From Meloidogyne chitwoodi (taxonomy: Eukaryota; Nematoda; Chromadorea; Rhabditida; Meloidogynidae), in the NCBI GenBank assembly GCA_015183035.1, contig JACZZP010000011.1, positions 1,798,001-1,862,000 of the forward strand: 64,000 bases of DNA, written 5' to 3'. Made by a program: the position numbers and the translations under genes. The notes below the pieces were generated by a model. The model saw only the letters and a program-made list of their open reading frames with translations. It searched no databases and was not told the DNA's origin. Shown here one piece after another: positions 34,158 to 46,725 of this stretch (position 1 is the stretch's first letter; each line of letters starts with the position of its first letter).

Positions 34158-36929
34158 GTTAAGGAAATAGGGGGAGAATTTTGACTTTATTTGAGGTAAA
34201 ATGATTTAAATAATTAATTTATATTTTTATTAAATTTAATTAAAACAAGGTATTATATCTCTTAAATTATTATTTTTTTAACTAAAAAATATTAAAACAC
34301 TCAGTCAAAAAATTAAAAAAATCTGTTCAAAGTGTGTGTGGACATTAACCATATTTTTAAAATTAAAAAAAAATATATAATTTAAAAAATAATAAAAAAT
34401 AATATTTTTATTTATTTATTTGGCCATCTGTCAAAAAGAACACAATGGACAAACAAGGGAATAAATGACCAAAACAATAAGAAAATAAAAAAGAAAAGTG
34501 ACATTTACTACTACTAAGGAAAGGGAAAGGGGAATTAGTCAAAATATTTTAAAAAATAAAAAAAAAGAAAGAGCGGCTGGTTGACAAGCTTTTTCTAAAA
34601 CAAAATGAAAGCATATGTATATATTTATGTTTGTATAAAATATTTAAAAAATACAAACATTTTTAGGGAAAGTTTAAGGGGAAAATATAAGTATTATAAA
34701 GTTAGATCAGAAAATTAAAAAAAAAAAATATTTTTTTTTAAATTAAAAAAATATTTTTATAATAATTAAGCTAAAATAATGTTATTTAAATTAAAAAAAT
34801 TTTTTTTAAATTTATTTTATATTTTTAAAAAATAATTAATTAATTAAATTATTCACCTATCCCTCCAATTTATTTATTTTCTTTCAATCTTAATTTTTTT
34901 GTTCTGATTTTTTTTTTCAGAATTAATTTAATATTTTTCTTCTTAAATAAATTTATTAAAATTAAAATAAGTTTATTTTTCAGAATTAATTTTAATTTTA
35001 ATATTTAAAGTAATTTTAGGATAGAAATATAAGGGAATATTAATAAAATAATTATTTTATTTTAATTTTTAAAAATTTTTATTTTTTATTTTTATAATTT
35101 TAAGTTAGGTAGTTAAAATGTGTTCAAAATATTTTTTAAAAGTTTTAAATTTAAAAATATTTAATTAATTAATATTTTTTAAATTAAAAATAAATAAATA
35201 AATAATTTAAAAAAAAGTATATAATTTTTGTATTTTTGTTTTGTACAGTTTTCCCCCCGGAAATAAAAATAAAAACAAATTAATCATTTAGGGATAAATT
35301 TGGATAATAATTTGACAGGTTTTTCTTCTTCTCTGACCTTTACTTTTTTTTATTTTTATTTTCTAAGGGTTGGGGGGTGATCTGTCATTTTTTCTTTTTC
35401 TTCTTTTAAAGGTTTTCTTTATATATAAATAAATAAAATTTCTTTTTTTAAAAAATGTGAACGGCAATCGTTAATCCTTTTTTGTAAGCAAATGACTTAT
35501 CTTTTTTAAATAATTATTTTTGCATCGCGCGAGAGTACGAGAAGAGGGGAGATATTCACATTTTTATTTGTTTTTAATCTAAATCTATAATATTTATTTT
35601 TTTTTATTTTTTTTGGTAAATTTCCGGTATTTGAAAGAATTTTTTAAAAAAATTTTAAAAAATAAAATTTAATAAAAATTAAAACTTTCCATTAAAAAAA
35701 GAGGAAAAATGTTAAAAAAATAAAATAAATAAAAATATTATTTTTAAAAAATAAATATTAAATTTAAATTTAATAAAATTAAATTAAAATTTTGTCTAAA
35801 ACAAATATTTATTTTATTTTATTTTTTAAGGGTTCTGTATTTTATAATAAATAAATTAATACTCGATTAATCATTTTGGCAGGTTATTATAAAAAAAGAA
35901 AAATTTAGTAAAATTATTTAAATATTGGAGGAATTTTAAAATTATTTATTTATTTATTTATTTATTTTTAAATTAATAAATAATTTAAATTTTTTAAAAA
36001 TAAATTTAAATAAATTAACAATTTCACTGAAAATTAAAAAATAAATATAAAAATTAAAAATAGCTGTTATAAATATACTATTAAAAATCAAATAAAAAAA
36101 TAATAATTTTTAACAAAACATACAAACTGTGGTGTGCTTTAAAAATATCTGCGGGAAATGTGTAAATATAATAATAAATGTTTTTACTTTTTAATTGTTT
36201 GTTTTTTTATTAAATAAATAAAATAAATAAAAAACATTTAAATCTCTATTTTAAATAAATAAGTAAACGATTAGGTTAAATTTTATAAATTTTTTCAAAT
36301 TTATAAAAGTGTCAATTTTAAATTTAAAAAAAGGACAAATAAAAGTTAAATTATTTATTTAAAAAAAAATTAAGTTAATAAAATACCTTATATTTTAGTT
36401 AAGTAGCTGGTCAAAAACAATAAAAAAATTTAAAAAATATTCGCGCAATTATTTTAAAAATAAAAAGATGAATTTTAAAAACAACAAAAATATTCTTTTT
36501 TAATAAAAAATAGAAAAAAGAGTAAAATAATATTCAATATATAAATAAATGTGAATTATTATGTGCAGAACAACTCTTCCCAATATTTAAAAAAAAATCT
36601 CCGAAATATTAAAAAAAATAATAAATACAACTAATAATAAAATAAAATTTAAAAAATAAAAAATTATTTTCTCACAACATTTTGTACTTTTTCTTTTATT
36701 TAATACCGCCAATTTTTGTTTTTTCTTTTGGCAAAAAAATAAATTTGGAAAAATTTAAAAAAAAAAGTTCGGTAAAAATATTTTTAATTTCTTCATAAAA
36801 CAGAAGAAAAAAATTTTTTTTATAAAATATTTAAAAAAATATTTTGTAAATTAATTGTTAAAAAAAAATAAAATTAATTTTTAAGGCTTAAATAAAAGAG
36901 AGACAATTAATTATGTTTTTAATAAACAT

Positions 36930-37180
36930 ACTAAATATTCTGATTTTTTACAACTTGAAAATAAATAAACTTGAAATAAAAATCAGAATTTTCAGATTTT
37001 TTTTGTATTTTATTGTATAAAATCATAAATATTCTGAAAATTCTGATTTTTATTTATTTTTAATCACAACAATTAATTATAAAAAATCAGAATTTTAATA
37101 TATTCTGATTTTTATTTAAATGTATTTTTGTAGTTTTTTGTTATAAAATCAGAATTTTCAGAATATTTTATGAGAAAGGG
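36930..37180. repeat. ATCAGAATT / AATTCTGAT word cluster
   Basis: About ten copies of atcagaatt or its complement occur within 250 bases, in both orientations, so the stretch is rich in short inverted repeats. It matches the word cluster at 7885-8290 about 29 kb away. Confidence 0.6.
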
Positions 37181-40100
37181 ATAGAAAATCTGCTCGAATA
37201 TATTATTTCCTTTTTATATTAAATTATTTGGTTAATTCTTCTGTTTTTCTGATTTTACTTCCCTTATAAAATATATTTATATTTCCCCCAAACATTCACC
37301 TACTTGTTGACATATCCTCAAAGAATTAAATAAAATATATTAATTAATTAATTAAATTAATTAAAAAAATAAAAAGTCAAAAGTTCCGGAAAAATTCAAC
37401 AAAATTATTAAGAGAAAAGAAAAGTAATTTTTATAAGTAAGAAAATAATTTATTTATTACAACAAATAAATTTATTTATTTATTTTTATTTTAAGTTGCG
37501 CGAATTTATAAAAAAAAGAAATTAAAAAAAAAGTTTATTTAAAAGAAGTACTTTTAGAGAATAAATAAAAAGAAATAAATTTGTTGGCGGAATTAAGTAG
37601 TGTTGTATTTCTTAAGTTGAAAATACACTCTAAATAAATATATTAAGTAGGTATATGCCGCTTTTTTATAGTAAAATTATGTGGTCATTTTGCAGAAAAT
37701 TAACAAAAAAATTTTTTTATTTTTTTTTAATTTTATTTCAGTTTTTATTTGGACATATTTTAAAGTCCCTTTATTACTCTTTTATATTTTAAAATTATTT
37801 ATTTATTATTTAATAATTCCCTAATTTAATTAAAAATAATTTTTTAATTTTTTGTTAGTTTTATCCGCAAAATATAAAACTTGTCCGCAAAAAAAAAAAA
37901 AATAATTAAACATTTTTGTGTCAACAATTATTTTTGCATTAGTTAAGTGGATTGGAATTGATGATGAATATATAAAAATTAAATTATAAAAAAAGAGAAA
38001 ATTAAAAATAATAATTTTGTAGAAATACTTATTATTAATTTAATTTAATTTTAAAAAATCAATTTAAAAAAAATATTTTTTATATTTTCTCATAATTCTC
38101 TTCATTTTATCTGATTTTAATAATCTTTTATTTTTTTATTTTTAAAGAAAAATCTTTTACTTTAAAAAAATTAAATAAAAAAAAATAATATATTTTTAAA
38201 TAAAATAATAATTAAATATAATTTCTGATAAAATTTAGACTAAAAAACAATAAATTAAAAATAAATAAAATTATCTAAAAAATAAATTTAAATAAAATAA
38301 AATAGAATTTGTATGAATTTAAATAATTTTTAATTTAAAAAATATTTAAACGTCTTAAAAAAATTAAGAAATATTTTTCTTTTTATTTTTAATTTTTTTT
38401 TAATATTATTTAATTAAAAATGAGTTAAATATTTAAATAATAAATAATACTTTATTATTAAAAAAATTTAAATAAATAAAAATAATTTTTTAAATAAAAT
38501 TTAAATTATTAAAAATTAAATAAAAATAATAAAAAATAAAAAAAAATAAAAAAAAAAATAAAAAAAAAATAAAATTTAAAAAATCTTTTTTCCAACTCTT
38601 AAAATCCACAACCTAAATATTAAAATACTTTTTTAAATAATTTACTCTCTTTTCAATTTATTACTTCCTTTAAAAGTCATTACAAAACTGTCAAGTATTT
38701 ACAAAAAGTTAAGTATTTATTTTGGACTTTTGGACGCGAACATTGGGCGTTGCCTTTAAAAAATATTTTTTGAAAAATTTTGCGCCGAAATGACCTCTTT
38801 TGTGTAAAGTGTGTGAATGGCAGAAAAGTGGTCACAATCAGTGCCTAATAAATAAAAAGACAACGCCAAGTGGTTAAAAACAAATTTTTTTCAATTTTGT
38901 GAAGAATAAATTTCCGAGTAGTAAAATTTAAGGGTAAAATAAATAAAAATAAATAAAATAAAAATTCAAAGAATTAATGCGCAAACATAAAAAAAAAGAT
39001 TTTATATATTTAAAAATAAAGAGAAAATTACTTAAATCTAAATTTTGCATATTTAATTATTTTAAAAAATATTTAAATTATTTTTTATAAAAAAATAATT
39101 ATTTATTTTTTGGCCATTTTGGTGCGAAAAACTGCTATTTATTTTTTTAAATTTTTTAAAGTAGAGGGAAGATTGGAAATTTAAAATTTAAATATTTTTA
39201 ATACTCAAGGTATTAAAGCTAACAAAATTTTGTAAGTTTCTGTCTATCACTTTAAATAATTTCTGCGTCGAAACAACCGTTATATTTCAATAAAATTTAT
39301 TTAAAAAAATAAAAAACTTTTAATTAAATTCAAATAAAATAAATATATTTTTTAATAATTATAAAAAAATATAATACAGGTATAAATAAATAAATTTAAA
39401 TTAATTAAATTAATTAAATGCCAAAAAAAAAATTAAAAATTTTAAAAATAAATAATTTTCGCGCATTAAATAAAATAAATCTTTTTACATTTTTTTTTAA
39501 TTCTCCAACAGAGATTTTTAATGGGAAAAAATAAAAAAAAATAAAAAAAACAGGAAAAGGTTGAAGAAAAGGTTTTTGTAGTGAAATTTGAGTAAATTTT
39601 GGACAATTTTTGTGCCTTAAAATTAAACAAAAAAATAAAAAACCTTTTTTAAAGAAAATAATGCAGAGAATAATTTTAAATAATAAAATAGTTTTATTGT
39701 CTTCTTTTTTTATTTAATTTTTAAAAATATTTTTGAAGGAAAAAAGTAATTTTTCAGTAATGGCACGCGCAACAAAACGAACGCCTCATAAATTTTAAAT
39801 AATTAAAAAATAAAAGAAGAGAGAATTTTAAAGGTAATACAATAAGGTTAATTTAAATAAGATTTACAAGTTTTTTATTGTATTTTTAATTTTCTGTTAA
39901 ATAAAAAAAAGAGAAAAATCCTTGAAAAAATACAAAATATTTGAATTAATTATTTTCTTATTATTTTTAAATAAAATAATAATTTATTTATTTATTTTTT
40001 ATTTTAGTTTTTTTATTTAATTTAATTTATGTTCTTTAATTTATAATTTTATTTTGACATTTTTTTGATTTTTAAAAAATAAAATATTAAAAATAATAAT

Positions 40101-40513
40101 GTTTGTACTCTAACAATTAATTAATTTAATAAGATTCTTTTTTAAAAAAAATAATTCTGAGTTTCAAAAATTAAAAATCAGTTTAAAATTAATAAAGTAA
40201 ATAAGCAAATCCAAAAAAAATTAAATAATCAATTTAATAAATAAATAATTAAATTTTATTTATTTGGTTACTAAAATAAAATAAATAAATGTATTTATTT
40301 AAATAAAATATTTATTTATTTGACCAACAGGTGGACAAGACAAGCATTAGGTATTATTTATTATTTTAATTAGTTTGGGATTTATTACAAAATATACATT
40401 ATATTATTTACTCTTTTTTTTTTAATTTTTTTTATTTTTAATTGGGGATAGAAAAATAAATAAATATATTAAAAATAAATAAATATATTAGTTATTCTCC
40501 TTTAAAATTATTT

Positions 40514-40904
40514 GGTTATTTTCCGTTCTGCCCCACCCCCATTTCGGTGCCAAAATTTTGAGTGCCAACTAATACTTTTATTTAAAATTTATTAATAACG
40601 AAATTAGGTATGTTGGTGGAATATATTCTCTTATCGAATTTATAATTTCTTCAAATTTATCAGAACTTTGCAGAATTTGCTTCATCAGGACATTCTGTCG
40701 AATTATAGGGCATTTTAATTTGCTTATTTTTTAATTTTATATATTTTAATTTTTATTACATTAATTTGTTTTATATACTTGTTTATTGACCAGCAAAAAA
40801 TATAAATAAAATAAGGCTTATAATTCAAATATTAATTAAAAGTATTAGTTGGCACTCAACATTTTGGCACCGAAATGGGGGGTGGGGCAGAACGGAAAAG
40901 TACC
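40514..40904. mobile_element. Inverted-repeat transposon, GC-rich ends, 8-bp target duplication
   Basis: The left end ggttattttccgttctgccc (40514) then caccccc and catttcggtgcc is mirrored at the right end by ggcaccgaaatgggg, ggtggggcagaac and ggaaaagtacc (to 40904), giving arms of about 70 bp. The 8-bp word aattattt flanks both sides (40506-40513 and 40905-40912). The element is 391 bp, and its AT-rich centre has no coding frame. Confidence 0.85.
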
Positions 40905-42069
40905 AATTATTTAATAAAATATAATTAATTTAAATTAATTTAAATATTTTTATTAACAAATAATTAAATTTAAATTTTTTATTTATTTTGTTCTCTTCAA
41001 GGCCATTGTCTTTAAACGCCTAAAAGAAAACTTTTCCTCAGCTTTATTAAATAAATAAAATATAAATTAGTAGATTTAAGGTTTAATTAAATATATTTAA
41101 AAATTAAATAATTTTTATTTTTAATTAAATATTTTTAATTGTTAAAAATGACAAAAATTAACTTTAAAAAAATTAAAAAAAAATAAAATATATTTTTGAG
41201 GTAATTACTGTCATTTAAAACATTTCTTAAAAATTCTTAAAAATAAATAAAATTCATCCAATTACTAAACTAATTTATTATTATTCTTTTTTTTTCTTAA
41301 TTTTATGTCCATCATTTTTTCTCTTCTTTATTTTTTTTTTCACCTCATCACTCCTTTAAATTTTTTATTTATTTCCCTCAATTTGTGATGAGGTAAAATA
41401 AATATATTATATTAACTAAAAACTCTGAAAAGCAATTGGCTATTTTATTTAAAAGAAAAAGATTATTTTATTTTGTTTTATATTGTCTCTTTTTTTAATT
41501 TTTATTGTTCATCATAAATAAATAAATATATAATTTTATTTTTTTCTACTAAAAAAGATTGAAATGAATGATTGACAGGTCATCTCTCTCTCTTTAAATT
41601 CTTTAATTTTTTTATCTCAATAAACCCTTAATAAAAAAATTTTTTCATCGTTTGCCAAAGAATAACAAATTGATGGAGATGAGGACAGTTCAGTGCTGAT
41701 GTGACAATTTAATTTTTAAAGCAAAAACTGTGATAAAATTTAATTCTGTCAACTCTCTAATTTATTTAAAATTAAGATTAATTATTATTTTAATTTTTTA
41801 TTTAAAAAATTAAAGAAATGTGATTAAAATTCTTAAAAAGTTTTATTTGAATCAAATTCAAAAAAAAATTTTTAATTTTTAAATTTTCTAAATCCTTAAA
41901 AATTAGGATAAAAACCTAATTTTGCTTTAATTATGTTAAGAAGACATCCTTTTTTTCTTTTTTAAAAAATAAATTAATTTAAATAGTCACAGCTGTGTTT
42001 ATTATTAATTCCATTAAATACCTAATTTTTGTTTAGGTCAATTCTTTTGTAATAAATAAATAAATAATC

Positions 42070-42227
42070 GGTTCTGCGACTTTTGCGCCGCCAACATTTG
42101 CGCCGCGACACTTGCACCGCGGTTTTTAGGCGCACCGTAAGGGGCACCAAGTTTTAAAGTTAATGACCAGAAAGATTACGCCGAAAAATCGCGGCGCAAA
42201 TGTTGGCGGCGCAAATGTCGGCGCACC
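42070..42227. mobile_element. GC-rich inverted-repeat element with 8-bp target duplication
   Basis: Left arm 42070-42123 (ttttgcgccgccaacatttg, cgccgcg) mirrors right arm 42187-42227 (cgcggcgcaaatgttggcgg, cgcaaatg). The flanks aaataatc at 42062-42069 and 42228-42235 are identical 8-mers. The element is strikingly GC-rich for this locus, which suggests recent insertion or a different origin. Confidence 0.85.
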
Positions 42228-43061
42228 AAATAATCAATCATAGTTTTAGAAGCAAAAAAAAATTTGTTTAAATATTTTAATAAATTGATGAAACATTAAA
42301 ATTTTTAAAAAATTAAAAAATAAGTTTTATACATTTTTACTGGTTAAAAAAAAATTTTTTTACAAATTTTAAATAAATTTAAATAAATAAATCACTTTGC
42401 GGAATTTTAACTTGAATAAATAAAGAGAAAATAAAATAAATAATTATGAGGACGGTTCAGTGCCAACAAAAAGCAAAATAATTTTTTTGTTTTAAAAAAA
42501 TAATTTTTTCAATATTCTTTGTTTATAAAGACTGGTTTAACCTTTAAAAAAATTTTAAATTTTTTAAAATTTAATTTTATTTTTACCTTTTTCTCTAATT
42601 CGTTAAATTTTTCTTCTCCAATTTCTAAAAATTAATTAAATTAATTTTAATTAAAATATTTATTTATTTATTTTTATTTACTTTCACGCCAAAATTTACG
42701 ATATCCAGATGAGAGAAATGCAATATCATTTTTACGTAATTTATAAATAAATGATGTTATATGATGGTGATGATGGGCTTAATAAATAATTAAAATTAAA
42801 AAATAAACAGAATGCCAAAAATTTTTTTTAAACATTTTTATCGTTTTTATAAAAATTAATTTATTTAATTTAATAGTTATTAATTAAATATAATTTATTA
42901 AAATTACAAGTTAAAAATTTAAAATTGGTAGAGATAATATTAATTTAAAAAAATAAATATATAATTTATTTATTTAATTTTTTTTTATTTTTTTGGTAAG
43001 TAAAAAACAAATATATTTTATTAATTTTAATTTTATTTTATTTTATTTTTTTAAATTAAAC

Positions 43062-44650
43062 TTAACTGTCTTGTTGAATAAAAGCAAAAGGAGAATAAGC
43101 TCCCCCAACCATTCTAGCAATAAATTCTAACAAACAAGTCTAAAATTAAATTAATTTTTTAATTAATTTTTTAATTAAATTTTAAATTAAATAAAAAAAT
43201 TAAATTTAATAAATTTACTTGTTTTCCCTTATCTTTTTCTTTAAGCAACTTTTCTTGCGCAACAGCTAAAGCTGTCCACAACAAATTATGAACATCTTTT
43301 TTCTCTTTTAATTGAAAAGTTAAATATTTACTATTTTCTTTGCTTGCTTTTCCTTTACTTTTGTTGTCAAAATTATTTTTTGTTTCTTTTGGTTTAATTA
43401 ATTTATGCATTATAATAGCCATAAAACCTTAAAAATAATTAAAATTTAATTTTTATAAAATTTAAATTTTATTTGAATCGAAATTTTAATAGAAAAATAA
43501 ATATATTTAAAACATTTAAAAAAAAACTAACCAGGATGTTCTCCAAATGTTGGAATTACAAAATCATTATCATCATCTTCATCTGAATTAATCATTTCTT
43601 TATTTTTAGCATTTTTATGATGCTTATGTTTTTTGTTATTTTTATTGTTTTCTCTTTCATTTTCTTCAATTTCTTTTTCAATTTCTTTTCTAGTTTTTTT
43701 AACTTCTTTTTTGACTTTTTCCAAATCTTTGGTCAAATTCTTTAAATTAAAAAAAAATTTTTTTTTTTAATTTTTAATATATTATATTTAAATTATAACT
43801 ATTTTCTACTTTGAAAAAAAATTAAATCGATCAATTATAGGTCCAATTATGCTTTAGCTTTAATTTAACATAATTTTAATGAAAAACAAAAGAGAAAACC
43901 AGCGAACAGATTCGAACCAACAACCCTATCCTCACATAATCAGACGCTTTACCGACTGAGCTAAGAAGAACCACTACTTTATTTCTCTTTTACCCAACTT
44001 AATTCTTTTTAAATTACTTCCCTTTTTATATTTTAAATAATTAAAAAATAACTTTAATCACAACAGCTTCAATTGCAGCCATTTCTTCTTTAATTTCTTT
44101 TTCTTTCTTTTCTTTTTTATTTTGTTTTTTAATTTCTTTAGAAATTAATTCCTTAGTTTTTAATTCTATTTGTTTTTTCTTTTTTCCTTCATTTAATATT
44201 TTTTCTAATTTTTTATTTTTTTTAATTTCTTTTGATATTTGTTTTGAATTTTTATTTATTTTTAATTTTTGATTATTTATTAAATTTAAATTTTTATTTT
44301 TTTCTTTTAAATTTTGATTATTTTTAATATTTAAATTTTTATTTTTTTCCATATTTTGAATTAATTTACCAGGAGTTGTTTGGCCATTATCGATGTTTTT
44401 GTAAAGGTTTAAAATATGTTCACGAGCTTCAGTCTTTTCCTAAATATTTATTTTTTATTTAAAATTAAATATTTAATTAAAAATAAAACTATAATTTTAT
44501 TATTTAAATATTTAAAAAATAAATTAATTAACTTCAATTAATTAAAAAATAATTCAAACTAACCACTACTGCATAGACTCCATATATTGTTACAAGTAAA
44601 AATAAAAGTTTTAACAAACAATTGCTTTTGCTACTCAAATCGAGTAGCAT
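43062..44650 (-). CDS. Lysine-rich coiled-coil protein with N-terminal membrane segment, unrecognised
   Basis: I do not recognise this protein. From the ATG at 44650 the first exon reads MLLDLSSKSNCLLKLL, then FLLVTIYGVYAVV: a signal peptide or signal anchor. The next exon (44439 to about 44055) gives EKTEAREHILNLYKNIDNGQ, TTPGKLIQ, then a long lysine-rich stretch (IKKNKKLEKILNEGKKKK, KKEKKEKEIKEEM) predicted as coiled coil. The next (43739-43527) has KKTRKEIEKEIEENEREN, an acidic run (NSDEDDDNDFVIP) and FGEHPG. The last two exons read GFMAIIMHKLI, DVHNLLWTALAVAQEKLL and TCLLEFIARMVGGAYSPFAF, stop at 43062. Length is about 270 residues. A tttttttag acceptor 11 bases before the ATG suggests a trans-spliced start. 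The C-terminal part is less biased in composition and is likely the conserved domain. A tRNA-like sequence lies in one intron. Confidence 0.65.
43899..43972 (-). tRNA. Degenerate tRNA-like sequence (pseudogene or SINE head)
   Basis: On the minus strand, tagctcagtcggtaaagc matches the tRNA D-arm / A box and ggttcgaatct matches the T-loop / B box at normal spacing. The acceptor ends do not pair (ttcttct against gttcgctgg), and the anticodon and T stems are poor. It keeps internal polymerase III promoter words but not a tRNA fold, so it is a pseudogene or tRNA-derived element. It lies on the same strand as the host gene, in its intron between 44055 and 43739. Confidence 0.55.
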
Positions 44651-44768
44651 TTTTTAAAATTCTAAAAAAAAGTTTTTTTTAATATTTAATTATTCTAAAG
44701 GTTTTCTTCTTTAACTGAAGGAGAACTTTTGCCCCGAACACTTTCTTGGAGTAGAAGGGGAAGATTTG

Positions 44769-44837
44769 TCTAAAAAATTAATAAGGCTGGAATTTTCCCA
44801 GCCTTTCTTAAATTAAAAAAAAAACTTTTTTAGACAA
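44769..44837. repeat. Stem-loop with AAGGCTGG core
   Basis: Outer words gtctaaaaaa (44769) and ttttttagac (44827) pair, and within them aaggctgg / ccagcctt (44783-44806) forms a strong inner stem. The structure sits in the 5' flank between the divergent genes starting at 44650 and 45318. It may be a miniature element. Confidence 0.6.
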
Positions 44838-45317
44838 CTTTTAAAGGATCTTACCAATTAACCAATTAATTCTTGCCTGTAAAACACTTTAAATGAATTG
44901 CCAAATTATTCTACTTTTTTGGCATTTAATTTTCTTTTTTTTCTCTTTCTTTCCTTAACACTCAACTTTTGCCAACAAATAAATCAATTTTTGATTTTCT
45001 TAAAGAAATTGAGAGAAGAAAATTTAAAAGAGAGAGTTAAAGCACTTTTAATGCCCTTATAAATTTGGCCAATGCGCGAACATTCTCTACGTCTTCTTAT
45101 CAACTGATTAATTAATTTATTTGTTAAAAAGGATGGCAATATGTTATACACTCCTCTTTAAAATTTTTTAAAATTTTTTTAAATTTTTCCCCAATTTTAT
45201 GGGATTTAACCGATAAAATATTTTTTTATTTTTAGACCGGGATAACTGAGAGATTTTGTGGGATAAGTCAAAATTAAAGGATAAGTGTTTAATTTATTTT
45301 CAGACCTTTTTGTCGTC

Positions 45318-46088
45318 ATGTCATGGCTACAAAGTGGCCAACTTCCTCTTTTATGTTGCATTATTCTAAGCTTTACATATTATCAATTTGTTCATTCTAA
45401 ACCAAAAATGGAAAAGGATGGAATGATTGTTCAAGTTCAACTACCAAATCCAGTTATTGAAAATATTATTGAACAATTTAATGGTTTGGAAATTTTAAAT
45501 ATTTTTTAATTTTAATATTTTTTTAATTAAAATTTAATTTTAAAAAAATATATAAAAAATTTTATTTAAAGATATGAATGATCCAATTCATGTTTGGGCA
45601 TCACTTCAACTCTTAGATATTGATGCTAACAGCACCTGCCAAGTAAAAATATTTTTTTTTATTTTTTAAAATATTTTTAATTTTTTCGAAATGTTTGCAA
45701 GATGTTTTTGCCGAAGCTAATCGTTTGAATACTTTAGAAGAAAAGAACCGTTTTTTTATTTTTTAAGAAAAAAAAAATTATCAAAATTCACACGTCTTTT
45801 TTCGATTTATTTAAAATTTAAAAAAATTTTTTAAAAATTTATTTTTTTTCAAATTTAAATTTATGTAAAATTTCCATGTGTAAAAAAGAATTAAAATTGA
45901 GAAAAATTTGTTTGCTTAACTATTTTTAAATCTTTTTATGTTAAAAGCTTTTATAAATTAAAAAATTTTAAAATCAAACAACACAAGAATTGAAACGTAA
46001 ACATCATCATCATTCACATACTTTTGATCATAGTAATACTACAACTACAAGTTCAACAATACCAAATAAACGAGGAACGGTTAAATGA
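45318..46088 (+). CDS. Small secreted or membrane-anchored protein, unrecognised
   Basis: I do not recognise it. Exon 1 (45318-45483) starts MSWLQSGQLPLLCCIILS, then FTYYQFVHSKPK, a signal peptide or single membrane span, then MIVQVQLPNPVIENIIEQF. Exon 2 (45572-45642) joins in phase: DMNDPIHVWASLQLLDIDAN and STCQ. A coding-like piece follows at 45702-45765 (DVFAEANRLNTLEEKN), but the only AG acceptor puts it out of frame by one base, so an unusual splice or a frameshift is implied. A last piece at about 45990-46088 reads ELKRKHHHHSHTFDHSN, SSTIPNKRGTVK. An acceptor (ttattttcag) 15 bases before the ATG suggests trans-splicing. About 125 residues if all pieces are used. Function unknown. Confidence 0.5.
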
Positions 46089-46725
46089 AATAATAAGAAA
46101 TATATCTTTCCTTTTATGTTAAAAATTTTTAATTAATAAATTAGAAATTTGTTACAAATTAAAAAAAATTTTTAATTTGTTAGAACGTTATATTTTTTAA
46201 TCAAGGAATTAGTTTTATTAATTAAATCGAATGTTTCTTTTTTTTAATTCTCTTAAATCTTTTTTTTTATCTTTTTCTCTCCCTTAAAAATCCATTAGCA
46301 ATTTCGGCGCCAATTTTTTTAGACATTTCGGCATCTCAACCAAATTAGACAGAATGGTAACGACATTTCGTCACCCAACATTTTGTACAGCAAATATTTA
46401 AAAAATATTTTTCTCTCTAAAGCTCAATGAGTAATCCTTTTTAACGTATCTTTGTTTATTTAGGTATCATTTTTGTTATCAGTTATTTTTCTTTTATTTA
46501 TTTCCTTTTTACAGATTAAATATTTATTTAGACACATTTAAAAAAGCCTTAATGTTTGCTCCTCTATTATTAAAAATTTTTAAATGTAAACAAATTAGAA
46601 AAACAAACATTTCAATTTAATAGGAGTGTCGAAATATTTTTCTATTTAAATAATAGAGGTGAATAATTATCCTCATTCAGTCAAACAGTGAACGTGATAA
46701 AATTGAATTGATCCTTTTTTAATTA

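Larger units (their letters stand above)
30865..43061. other. Twelve-kilobase AT-rich gene desert
   Basis: No gene is supported on either strand. The region is dominated by A/T runs, with a purine-only tract at 32200-32370 that creates spurious frames (a 114-codon phenylalanine-rich frame on the minus strand). The few GC-richer islands (32534, 33995, 40514, 42070) are inverted-repeat elements listed separately. A small exon or RNA gene could be missed. Length and emptiness contrast with the gene-dense stretch from 43 to 63 kb. Confidence 0.6.

Noticed and set aside
30865..43061. A hidden virus or large transposon in the desert
   Set aside because: No polymerase, transposase, integrase or capsid-like frame is visible on either strand; only miniature elements were found.
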